A stretch of 24,738 bases of DNA, from assembly GCA_037447655.1 (NCBI GenBank), contig JBBHKE010002664.1, forward strand, positions 26,503-51,240, given 5' to 3'. Shown piece after piece: positions 8,245-17,759 of the stretch; within the stretch, counting starts at the first letter, position 1; each line of letters begins with the position of its first letter. The position numbers were made by a program, and so were the translations under genes. The notes beneath the pieces are model-generated. The model ran no database searches. It was not told the DNA's origin and worked only from the letters and a program-made list of their open reading frames with translations. Source of the DNA: Zygnema cylindricum. Its lineage: Eukaryota; Streptophyta; Zygnematophyceae; Zygnematales; Zygnemataceae.

Positions 8245-8556
8245 TTAAGTAAGCACTAAACACGACCTAGTCGTAAATACTAAACCCAATCCCCATTTAG
8301 AGACGAGATGGGATGCCTCAATGTGACCTAAGGGCTCAAACTTCTGTTTCAAAGCCCCACAATCAAATGAAGTGTGGAGGACGTCCATGAGCTGATCATT
8401 GAAGGGGAAAAGAGTTGAGACAAAAGTAAGGGTGAAAAAAGAAGTACGGCTGAGGTAGGAGGCTTTGTGGATGAAACACCTCTTTGAAAGAGCAAAAACC
8501 ACCTGATGGGTAGGAAGGATGGGGAGTCGTATGAGTGGAACTATACAATTTTGCAC
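8245..8556 (-). pseudogene. Possible RT thumb/connection remnant (copy A)
   Basis: An open stretch of 103 codons reads LPTHQVVFALSKRCFIHK, ASYLSRTSFF, a PFNDQLMDVLHTSF segment and ASHLVSKWGLGLVFTTR. The order (helix with RC.I.K..YL.RT, then F...L......, then a ..L....GLGL..T motif) resembles the region between the RT palm and the cysteine motif of the same RT class. It opposes copy B in orientation. No active-site motif is included, so the call is tentative. Confidence 0.35.
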
Positions 8557-9050
8557 ATCTTTGTACTTAATGACTTCGACTTTTTCGCCAAGTAGACATT
8601 GCTCTTGCGTAGAGTGTTTTCTCTTGATTTTAGGTCAACCAAAATTCGAAAATTGACAATTTTTTAGTTGCCAATTGTCATGTCTTTTTTGAAATCAAAT
8701 CACAAATTTCTATGTGCACACCCATATGTCGTACAATGCTTATTTTAGCCGCAAACCAAATTTATAGAATGTGTCAAAAGTATTAGCATAGGCATGGCCC
8801 TGTGAAAGACGTGGATGCTAAGTAATAAGTGTAAAGGAGAAAGGTTTATCAAAAAAGCACAATGGTACTCCATCTTAGTACATGAGAACAAGTAAGAAAG
8901 GCAAAAACGAAAATGAAAATTCGAACGTGGGTGAAAGCAAACTCAAAGAAAAAACAGAAATTAAAAGAAAGAAAAGCACTAAAGAGACTAAGACACAAAC
9001 AGAGGCAAGCCAACATCGAAAGAACAACAAGCACAAAAACAACAACAAAG
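8557..9050. other. No gene seen
   Basis: AT-rich unique sequence. A Lys/Asn-rich open frame near 8882 has no family features and looks like base composition. Confidence 0.5.
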
Positions 9051-9274
9051 TACACTGTGTATCGCTATTAGGGTTAATGTTTTTTTCACCACTAAAAAAC
9101 ATTTTTTCTTCGTGCAAGCTTGTTAGATTGTTAAGCTGGCGGGTGTGATTAAAAGGTGGGATTCTCACCTTAAGATTAACGGTCTCCAATTGAAGATTGT
9201 ATGTGTGTGTACGGAGAAAACATGTTTTTAAAGTGGCAAAAAAACATTCAACACAAATAGTGATGCACGGTGTA
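9051..9274. mobile_element. MITE-like element with ~65-base TIRs (TACACC family)
   Basis: The left end TACACTGTGTATCGCTATTAGGGTTAATG matches, in reverse complement, the right end CATTCAACACAAATAGTGATGCACGGTGTA. Inner parts (CACTAAAAAACATTTTTTCTTCGTG and its counterpart) also pair. The 224-base element has no coding capacity. No clear target duplication is seen. Confidence 0.8.
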
Positions 9275-9303
9275 GCTTACCAAAAACAAAAACTACACCA
9301 TGA

Positions 9304-9327
9304 ATCGTTATTAACGTTAATAACGAT
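9304..9327. repeat. Perfect 24-base palindrome
   Basis: ATCGTTATTAAC is followed by its exact reverse complement, directly inside the left terminus of element W. Confidence 0.95.
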
Positions 9328-9429
9328 AATTCGGTGCTCCAAAAAGTTGACCCTCCAACCTAACACAAAATTAACACTCTAATTGTTATTTAACGTTAAT
9401 ATAGGTACTATTTCATTAGTGTTAATAAC

Positions 9430-9935
9430 TACACCGCGAATCGTAATTAGAGTAAATTACTCTAATTCGGTCGCTCGAAATTTCGACTATATCACATCAA
9501 ATAGAGTAAATGATTCTAATTTTTTCATTATACTATTTAAGGTAAGGTTTAATTAGCGTTTTTAATTCTAATATATGTTTGTTTTAAATAGTGTGGAGTA
9601 CGGATGACGTCCGTCCGTGCAAAATTGTACTTTTATAAATAAAAAAAGTACAAATAATGATGTAATACAAGCCATTATCATGTAACTGCGTTTTAACAAT
9701 CCGCGTAGTGCAAACGTCATAGTGACGATAAACTGTACGTTTTGTCAGATTCTGTACGAATACCTTATTTACAGTAGAGGATATTAACTTGCCAAATTAG
9801 AGTACACCGCATAAATTAGAGTAAATTCCTTTCTGAAACAGTTCTATCACATAAATTAGAGTAAATTACTCTAATTATTTTTTTCTCTTTTTTTACTCTA
9901 ATTTTTTCATTACTCTAATTACGATGCGCGGTGTA
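9430..9935. mobile_element. TIR element X (TACACCGCG ends), 506 bases
   Basis: The left end TACACCGCGAATCGTAATTAGAGTAA pairs with the right end TTACTCTAATTACGATGCGCGGTGTA. ATTAGAGTAA and its complement recur inside. TTAATAAC precedes it (9422-9429); the same 8-mer follows element Y at 11644-11651, suggesting X made an 8-base target duplication that Y later separated. An 8-base duplication fits hAT-type elements. It has no coding capacity. Confidence 0.8.
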
Positions 9936-11643
9936 GTGTTGGGTATCGAGGACCTTTTTCCGATATTCGATATATATCGAATTTCAGGTACCTAATAATC
10001 GATATATCGCTTCGATATATCGAAAATCAAAATATCGCGATATATCGAGGCATTTAAAAAAAATGAAAATTTTCACAGGTCTCCAAAGTCACGTGCCTTC
10101 TGACAGGTGACCGTAAAATCTTTGCCGAAAAGAAATACGGTTTTTTCGTGAAAGTCATCAGAGTGAAGGAGATCTCTGAGGTAGTGTTGTGTATCGGTAA
10201 AAAACTTATCGCGATAACACCGATACCGATAGTTATCGGTAATCGAACGGTCAGAGGTTCCGATATATCGGTCTGGGACCAACAAATTCCATATCGGCGA
10301 TAACTTAAAAAATATATAGTATGCATACAGTAGTACTTTATAACATACTGTATTATTTTATTGATTTTATATAGCGTGGCATGCCACGTATAGAAATCTG
10401 TTTCGTTACGGTTCAACTGCAATTTATTACGGCGAACGCGGCACATAAACATTGGCCGGTTAACTGAACAGAATTTTTACGGCGTCGTACAGAAATTTAC
10501 TAGAAAACTGGTGAACATGGAACTGGAAAAGGACAACGGACACAAAAGTACAACGGACGCAATATAACATTATGCGCGCCGCCGGAATCGAACGGACGAC
10601 TTGGAATGAGAAAACACGAGCGGACGGGCCAGCGTGAGCGCCGGCATCCCGGAATGGCTCTTTTGGCAGCTTTTGCCAAAAAAGCCGACATATTGACACG
10701 TGGCAGGTCCCCAGTGGATCTTAAGGAATTAAGGGACAAAGCCATGGCGTCGGATGTGAAAGGTACATCGTTTTTATTGGATCCGTATCAAAATCGTACA
10801 GATTTCATGGCGGCTACGGTACTTTCTATGCTTGTACACGTCCGTAGAATAAGACGTACAGTTGAGTGTACAGACCGTACATTTATCTGTACGGTCCGTA
10901 CAGTTATCGCCGATAATTATCGTTATCGGCATTATCGCCGATAAGTACCCGATATTATCGGCTACTTATCGGCGATAAGACCGATGTCGATATATCGTAC
11001 CAATAATCGATTATCGGATACCCGAAAAAATGCCATATCGGTTATCGGCAAATCCTTACCGATACACAACACTACTCTGAGGTACATTGACGTAGTACAC
11101 TTGCGAAGTACACGTACGTAATAAGCAAGTATGGATTTTCATACGAAATTGGTCGGTTCTCAAATCTTTGACGATTTTAGAGATTTGATCGTCAACTTAC
11201 AAGAACCACTCAAATCAAAACACGTATGTAAAAACTTGTTTACAGAAAATACGCGATATAAACCGAGGCCTCTGTAATACAGAAAATTTTGTTGTACGTA
11301 CTATTACAGAGACCTCCTCATGTAACCATACCCCAAATAATTAATTATATGAATTACAGAATTTGTACTTTTTTGTCCGTTACATTTTGCAGCGTCTACC
11401 TTTAAGTCACGGAACGAAAATCACGTCGTACGTGGCGTATCAGACAACTTGTATTTTTCGATAAAATAACATATTATATTAAAATATATAATATTAAATT
11501 TAAAAAATACTATATATCGCGATATATATCGCGATGGTTTATGTCGGTCTCGGTACGATATATCGAGGAGTCTGCTCGATCGATATTCGATATATCGAAT
11601 ATCGAAATTATCGCGATATGGATTTACCCGATACCCAACACTA
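9934..11643. mobile_element. TIR element Y (TAGTGTTGGGTATCG ends), 1.7 kb including Z
   Basis: TAGTGTTGGGTATCG at the left is matched by CGATACCCAACACTA at the right. Both subterminal regions (9958-10048 and 11510-11630) are packed with CGATATATCG-type palindromes, typical of transposase-binding subterminal repeats. Without Z about 810 bases remain, with no recognisable transposase. Its ends resemble those of Z, so both belong to one non-autonomous family, probably hAT-like. Confidence 0.8.
10182..11074. mobile_element. TIR element Z (TAGTGTTGTGTATCGGTAA ends), nested in Y
   Basis: Nineteen-base perfect TIRs (left TAGTGTTGTGTATCGGTAA) are flanked by an exact 8-base target duplication CTCTGAGG at 10174-10181 and 11075-11082, as for hAT elements. 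Subterminal TTATCGGCGATAA palindromes fill both sides. The centre (about 10560-10770) is GC-richer than its surroundings and contains an open frame on +, which may be captured sequence. I recognise no transposase motif. Confidence 0.9.
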
Positions 11644-11680
11644 TTAATAACTATAATTTAGACAATATTTGAATGGTGTA

Positions 11681-12241
11681 GTGTAAGAAATGTGTCAGTC
11701 CTAACTAAAACCGCTCATTATTTTGTACAATCGTACAAAAAGAGTTTCACTTAAAAGCGTTGACGCGCGAAAGTGAGTGCGTCAACACGAAAAAACGCAC
11801 TCAGATTTGATTCCGAATGATATAATTGGGGGAAAATCACGCAAACTTGTTCTCACATATTCAAACGTCGACCATGTGAACACAAGTTATACCGGCTACA
11901 CTATGGAAGAATGTACCCAAATTAGAGTTATGCATAAAGTAGAGATGTTTTTTTTTGGCGAAAAATCTTGAACCCAAATTAGAGTTAATAACACTTGTTG
12001 GTTTTCCACACGAATGAAATCAATTTTATTTCTAAAAACGCGATGGTAAAACCATCCAAGTACAAAACATGATGGTCTCTAAAAGGAATTGATGACCAAC
12101 AAAGGTAAAAGACCAAAAGGACAATAATGGTGGTTTAAAAGCCAAAAAAAAAAAGCAAGTACAACAAAAACCAAACCGTCGAAACACTACAAACTACCCT
12201 CAACATTAAAGCCTAGGACCATGCCATATTAAATTCCAAAG
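11681..12241. other. No gene seen
   Basis: Unique AT-rich sequence. ACCCAAATTAGAGTTA occurs twice (about 11917 and 11974). The right part is probably the 3' tail of the RT remnant that follows on the - strand. Confidence 0.4.
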
Positions 12242-12772
12242 CTACAAATATCGTTTATATGCGTTGGTTGGCGGGGGGTAAGTCCGCAACCCTTGTCCAT
12301 CAAAGACATGAGAGGGCGACAAGACGCATTGGCGGCAGAAAGTCGACATGAGAGCCAAAGAAAGGTTGCAAGGTTCTCTTACTTTGAAAGATCGCTGAGC
12401 GCAATCGCGTAAAAAGTTGTCCAAAGAAGAGTTTAAGGTCCCAAATATGTACAAAGCAAATGGTGTGAAACTGTCAGCTGGGTCTAGATGCGCGTAGTCA
12501 CGTTCTTTGGAAGTCGTCGCATCCTGAGCCGCAACACCCGTATGCAATACCGTGCGCAAGGAAACATGGGATCTTGTAGGGTCAGTGAGGACTATGTCAC
12601 CCAATGTTCTCGCCGTGTCATGTAGAAATACAAGATCCACACGAGGGCCATGTGTACCTCTTGATTGAGCACGTGGCGTTACTATATGCGACACCTAACG
12701 CTTGACTGTGTACCTTGCTTCAAAACCCACACCAACCATTGCATCGCGTACCATGTCGTGTGCTGTCGATTG
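12242..12772 (-). pseudogene. RT C-terminal remnant (copy C), downstream half
   Basis: The - strand reads STAHDMVRDAMVGVGFEA, one in-frame stop, then VDLVFLHD, DIVLTDPTR, KERDY, FTPFALYIFGTL, DNFLRDCAQ and FCRQCV, ending near 12242. The order matches the region after the cysteine/histidine motif in non-LTR-type RTs. The upstream half lies beyond the copia element at 19414-19790, and the frame is continuous across the target site. It has one stop in this half and no frameshift that I see. Confidence 0.5.
12768..12772. repeat. Target-site duplication of the copia element (left)
   Basis: GATTG, repeated at 19414-19418 directly outside the other LTR. Confidence 0.85.
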
Positions 12773-13358
12773 TATTGGAGGTGGATTGGCGGAAGCCATG
12801 AAATTGTACACAAGAGAAAGATCAATCCATTGGAGAGAGAAATTGATTTGTAGTTGGGATAATTTTATTAAGTGAGAAAATTCATTTATATACAAAATAC
12901 ACAGTGCTAATTACCATCGAGTCTAAGCGCTCTTTGATGCGGTGTGACTAAAAAGATCCTAGTCAAGATTCTAATACAATTGGTCAACATTTTCCGTGAC
13001 TAGATTCTAATGTATATTGACTTGATACTAACGTATGTTAGATTGTAACGGATTGACTTTAGGTCGGCAATGTACAAAAGTAATTAAGACCCAATGTAAT
13101 GACGTAGACTCAAGCGACAAAGAGTACGAAGACAAAATTAAAGTACAAAAAGAGTTAAGACAAAAGGAAAACATACATAAAAATAGAGACCGTCACCCAA
13201 AGGACTTGTACGTAGGGCGACAAGACTGGACTGACACATGTAGAGTACGAACAAGACCAAGACCAGACCGACCCATGTAATGATGGGTACAGAGGAGACC
13301 AAGACCGGACGGGCGTATAACAAGTACGGACATACGTAACGCTAAATGACCATTTATA
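12773..13358 (-). repeat. 3' LTR of the copia element
   Basis: It aligns end to end with 18828-19413. On the - strand it starts TATAAATGGTC (the 5' LTR has TGTTAAGGGTC, so the terminal TG has mutated to TA) and ends CCAATA, not the canonical CA. Confidence 0.9.
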
Positions 13359-13367
13359 CCCCCCATC
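13359..13367 (-). promoter_or_regulatory. Polypurine tract (plus-strand primer site)
   Basis: On the - strand TGATGGGGGG abuts the 3' LTR, as expected for the primer of second-strand synthesis. Confidence 0.75.
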
Positions 13368-13503
13368 AAGCGAAAACTAGGAAGTAGATTGAGATGAAAA
13401 TAAAGAAAATTTAGCTAGGAGGAGAAGGAAGACAAATGCCGGAGGAAAGGCGATGCTGCTCAAAGTGAGGGCGATGAAGAGCCTTGGTGAGATAATCGGC
13501 CAC

Positions 13504-14469
13504 TTAGTCAGAATATTTGACATAAAGAAACTGGAGAGTGCCATCTTCAACCCGCCCTCGAGAGTAATGATACTGAATGTCGATGTGCTTCGTCTGCTTG
13601 TTGTGAACACAATTGCGGATCAAAGCTAGGGCTCCTTGGGAATTGGAAAAAAAAGGAGTAGGGGCTGAAGGGGGGAATCCAAGATTGGAAAGTAAAGTCC
13701 GAAGCCAGATAGCTTCTTTAGCAGCGTGACAAGCGGCCATATAGTTCGCCTCAGTGCTGGAGCATGCCGTGGTAGGCATCTTTCTGCATGACCAAGAGAT
13801 AAGACCATTACCCAAAAAGAAGCACGAGCCAGTGGTGGAACGGCGGGAAAACTCATTTTGTTCCCAATCTGAATGAACAAAACCTGTAAGAGCACAAGAG
13901 CCAGAGGAAGAATATGTAAGACAAAGAGTTTTAGTGTCTTGTAGATAACAAAAGGCACGTTTGGCTGGGGCAAGATGATGAAGAGAAGGACGTTGGAGGA
14001 ATAATCTAAGTTTAGTGACTGTTGTGGCAATGTCAAGACGGGTGGCGTGCATGGCGTACATAAGGGCCGCGACCATCAAGCGGTAAGTGGAATGGAGGGA
14101 GGGTGAGAGAAGGGAATCAGTGGAAGGGAGGAGAGGGGCATTGGCATCCAAAGGATTGGAAAAGGAGGAGCAGTGTGCCATGCCAAAGCGTTCCAAAAGA
14201 TTAGAGATAAAGGTCTCTTGAAAAAGGGAGAGGGTGCGAGCTGAGCGGTTACGAGAAACTTGAATGCCCAAATAATACGTGAGCTCACCTAGATCAGCCA
14301 TGTCAAAATGGGTTTGAAGGAGAGATTTGAAAGTAGAGATTTCAGAGAGGGAAGGACCAACAAGAAGTAGATCATCGATAAAGATGGCAACACTGATCGA
14401 GGAGGTGCCAGAGCCGCGAGAGTAAATGCTAAAATCAACATCAATTCGGGTATAGCCCTCTTTATGCAT
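13504..14469 (-). pseudogene. Copia RT (C-terminal half) and RNase H
   Basis: A 321-codon open stretch begins in the RT palm. IFIDDLLLVG is the catalytic YVDD-type motif, with FIDD here. It continues DLGELTYYLGIQV and TRLDIATTV into RNase H: RRSTTGSCFFLG, ISWSCRK, SSTEANYMAA, KEAIWLRTLL, TKHIDIQYH. In RNase H the usual DNQ is SNSQG, and SDADW reads HSDWEQ, so catalytic aspartates appear lost. After a stop the frame resumes VADYLTKAL, the normal copia C terminus, up to about 13430. It would copy the element's RNA to DNA in virus-like particles; it is inactive here. Confidence 0.95.
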
Positions 14470-14940
14470 AATAATATCTATAGTATGGTTTCATACACGA
14501 GGGGATTGTTTTAATCCATAGATTGTTTTAATGAGATGACAAACCATATGTTCAGATCCAGGGGAAATATAGCCCTCACGCTAATGCATGTAAATGTCCT
14601 AGGACAAGATCCCATTTAAGAAGGCATTCTTAACATCCATCTGATGAACATGGAAATCATGTTCAGCAGCTAAAGCAAGTAAAGTGCGGATAGATGTCAA
14701 CCGTGCAACCGGAGCAATGGTTTCAATAAAATCTATACCTTCGATTTGGGAAAAGCCCTTTGCCACCAAACGAGCTTTGTATTTGTATACGGATCCATCA
14801 CCTTTTGTTTTACACGAAGACCCATTTTGAGCCAATTGCCTTTCTTCCAAAATGAAGGGGAATAAGATTCCATGTTCTGTTAAAAATTAAGGCATTGAAT
14901 TCAGCATCAGCGGCAATTTTCCAAAAAAAGGCATTAGGAC
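14470..14940 (-). pseudogene. Copia RT, N-terminal half
   Basis: KARLVAKGFSQIEGIDFIET, APVARLTSIRTLLALAA and HQMDVKNAFLNG are classical copia RT fingers and palm motifs. The frame is the same as in the downstream RT/RNase H stretch, but in-frame stops lie between about 14470 and 14598, one just after FLNGILS. The poorly conserved stretch upstream to about 15190 is the variable integrase-RT spacer. Confidence 0.9.
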
Positions 14941-15198
14941 ATTTTAGGGCAGAGAGAGAGGGGATGAAATAACAGAGGCAGAGGAGAGGATGAAGAGGAG
15001 GGGCAGTTGATTGGCTGGCAGGAGTGATTGGAGCAGCCGAGAAAACAACAGGGGTAAGAGAAGATGGAGGAGGAGGGGGACTTGAAGATAATGAGGTGAA
15101 CGGAAGAGAGTACGTGACAAAGTTTGGAGAAGTGGCATTTCGTTGAAAGTTACTTCTATGGTGGTGATGACGCTATTTTGAAAAGGACTCCAGATGCG

Positions 15199-15836
15199 TT
15201 ACGCTTTAGAATTTGGAGTGTACCCAACAAAAATGCCACGAAATGCGCTGGCACCCAATTTGTCTTCTGATTGGAGAAGGTCTTTATACCACGTTTCGCA
15301 TCCAAAGATTCGAAGGTGACGTATATCTCGTTTAACAGAGGACCACGCTTCCACTAGAGTAGATTTTGGTAAAGCGTTAGTGGGACAAAGATTGCGTAAG
15401 TAATTTGCGCAAACGACAGCCTCTGACCAAAATTCATAAGGCAAATTAGAAAAGTACAGCATGGAGCGTGACATGTCATGCAATGTACGATTGTACCTTT
15501 TTGCGTTATCGTTCTACTGTGGCGTCCGAGGCTCCGTTAAATGACGCGAGATTCTATGTTGCATGAAGAATTCATAAAATTTGTTGGACAAAAATTCGCA
15601 ACCGTTGTCACTACGCAAGACTTTAATTCATTTGTTGTGAAATTTTTTTGCCAACGCCTTAAATTCTTGAAATCCTGCAAAAGCGTCACATCTATGACAA
15701 ATTGGATACACGTGTGAAAAACGAGTGGCATGGTCAATGAAAGTGACAAAATAAAGGGATCCACTATAGCTACGCGTGCGCATGGGACCACCTATGTCCA
15801 TATGTATAAGTGCAAGGGGTTCAGTGATGCCGGTAG
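15199..15836 (-). pseudogene. Copia integrase
   Basis: PLALIHMDIGGP and SLYFVTFIDHATRF carry the first two acidic residues of the DDE core, and LRSDNGCEF the expected glutamate region. It continues to RYNRTLHDMSRSMLYFSNLP, RHLRIFGCETW and FRGIFVGYTPNSKA, the end of the copia integrase. At least two stops interrupt it (after KFHNK, and in TPQ-stop-NDNA). Its N-terminal zinc-binding half lies at 17132-17330, separated by the insertion at 15837-17131. Confidence 0.9.
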
Positions 15837-17131
15837 TGTTGTTTTTGGAAGATTCATTTTCGTACATGCGTGCGCTCGCATGTTCGCATACTTAGTAACC
15901 AAATGTAATATGGTGGTTCGAATGGATTTGTAGTTTGGGGGGTAATTGTACGAATGAATTTAAAGTGACGTAAATTACAAATTGAGTGACGCGAAGAAGC
16001 GTACGAATAATACGGAATACAAAATGGAAATGGACGGCGGATCGCTTCGCGATCCGATATGAAATGTTTGAAATATTTAAATTGTACGCCGGCTGTACGG
16101 AATCTAATGTGACAGGCGACAATTATGGAAAGTACGCGATGGTACAAAAGAATCTTTTTGGATAAGTATACTTCAATTTTGACGTGCGGCATTTATGACG
16201 AAGTACGCGGTTTTCGGTACGGACAAGATTTTGATGGTACCGTATTATTTCAACGAGTGGATTGTGTTGTACTTCGAAGGCGGACGGCGTCCGCCGCTTT
16301 TTGATGGATCACACTATTTTGAGAATGTATGATCAAGTGGGCCGTAAGTATGTGACATCGCCTTGCTGCGTGGACTTATCGACAAGTGACTAAGCAAGTT
16401 GTCACTTATGACGCGGATTTTTGGATGCGTCGGTGTAAATATTTGAAGCATCAATGTTTTGTCTTATTTGAATTAATGATTTAGTGTTGATTAAAATAGT
16501 TATATTTTAGGTGATCAATGAGGATATCGACAGTTTAATTGTGTGTCTTTATGTGTCGTATTTGCAGACAAGTGTACGCTTACGATTGCTTGACTTTCAG
16601 GTGTACGCTTACGATTAGTTTGATTTAATGACAGTTACGTAATTTACGTTGGTTATTTTGACACATGTAGCAATTCGTTCACAGCTCACAAGTGTATATA
16701 TAGGAATGAGCTTTGTTAGGAATAAATAATCAATGCTGGTTAGTAAAGTGGGGACCAAAGATGTAGCATTTTAGGGTTGTCGATTAGGTCATGCACTTTG
16801 AATGATAAAATGATTATTTGATTATACATTTGTTTATGTGTGATGCATGCTTTTGTTATTATTTATTTATGTTATTTTATGTATGTTTGTTATGCATTGT
16901 TAATGCATTTGTCCTAGGGTTTGTTTATGTTGATTATTCCATCAAACCTTAGTTGTTGTCATAGGGTTTATTTATGTTGATTATTCCATGAAACCCTAAA
17001 TGTTGTTTGTTGCGTCTGTGTACGCATATGGAGGATGCATTTCAAATGATTGTTCATTGGCCTAGTTTCGCTTAGTTTTTGCATGATAGTTTGGGTGGCT
17101 TCTGCGGTCTATTTTAGACCAAATAACAACA
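15837..17131 (+). mobile_element. Solo LTR (1295 bases) inserted in the copia integrase
   Basis: The insert begins TGTTG and ends CAACA, canonical LTR termini, with a 5-base duplication GGTAG at 15832-15836 and 17132-17136. Read as + it has a TATA box (TATATATA, 16695-16702) followed by AATAAA at 16721-16726, the order expected of an LTR promoter, short R region and poly(A) signal. Removing 1300 bases rejoins the copia integrase in frame (HHSFPTNT to TGITEPLAL). Internal direct repeats include GTGTACGCTTACGATT near 16570/16600 and a ~35-base unit near 16916/16964. An alternative reading is a DNA transposon with 9-base duplication GGTAGTGTT, but convincing TIRs are missing. Confidence 0.75.
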
Positions 17132-17700
17132 GGTAGTGTTAGTGGGAAATGAGTGATGCAACATTTTTCCTTGCACGCAACCGTGACAAAAATCCAAAGA
17201 TTTGTTAGAAAACGAATTTATTATGGTTACAAGATATGGCAAAGTACTCAAACTTTCGCTATTCAAATGACCATATCTTAAATGCCAAAGGGAAAAACTT
17301 TCGACGTTAACACTTAAAGCAAATATCTTTGGTGTACTATACGATTGTAGGACGTAGGTAGAATCTGGTGCTACGCCAAAACCTATAGTACTGCTGTCTT
17401 TTCTATCAAGAAACATTACTCTATCATTAATAAATTCAACTTTTAAACCGTCATTAGTGACAACTTTTACAGATAATAGATTCCTAGCTAGACCAGGAAC
17501 AAAGAGTACGTTGCAAATGTGAATAGGCACATTATGGATGTTTACCTCGCCAAAATGAGTAGCCAACAAAATGCGGTCGTCTCCTAAACAAATCTCCATA
17601 GGAGATGATAAGGGAGAAAGGTGAGTGAACCAATCGGATCGTGGTGAAAGGTGGTGACTAGCACCACTATCTACTAGCCAATCGTCAAGGGTTTGAGATA
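17132..17700 (-). pseudogene. Copia protease and gag-pre-integrase domain
   Basis: DDWLVDSGASHH holds the aspartic protease DSGA active site (17657-17671). It continues NVLFVPGLARNLLSV to the gag-pre-integrase LWHLRYGHLN and CHGCVQGKM, the zinc-binding HHCC end. The frame is open from the protease to the insertion site at 17132. Upstream, stops occur between the zinc knuckle and protease. Confidence 0.9.
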
Positions 17701-17759
17701 GAAAAGCGTACCCTTATGGAAATTAAGTCTCCAAAGTGACATAATTTGGGATATGATGG

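Larger units (their letters stand above)
9294..11680. mobile_element. TIR element W (TACACCAT ends), interrupted by X and Y
   Basis: The left end TACACCATGAATCG (9294) and right end GAATGGTGTA (ending 11680) give inverted TACACCAT termini. Removing 9430-11651 leaves an element of about 165 bases, the size of a MITE. Its left end carries a perfect 24-base palindrome at 9304-9327. No target duplication was found, so its borders are approximate. Confidence 0.5.

Noticed and set aside
8875-9189. Open frames on both strands of about 70-100 codons
   Set aside because: Compositionally biased, overlap a MITE, and show no family motifs.
15832-17140. Insertion read as a Mutator-type transposon with 9-base duplication GGTAGTGTT
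   Set aside because: Terminal inverted repeats are poor, whereas TGTTG/CAACA ends, a TATA box and AATAAA fit a solo LTR with a 5-base duplication; the extra four matching bases can be chance.
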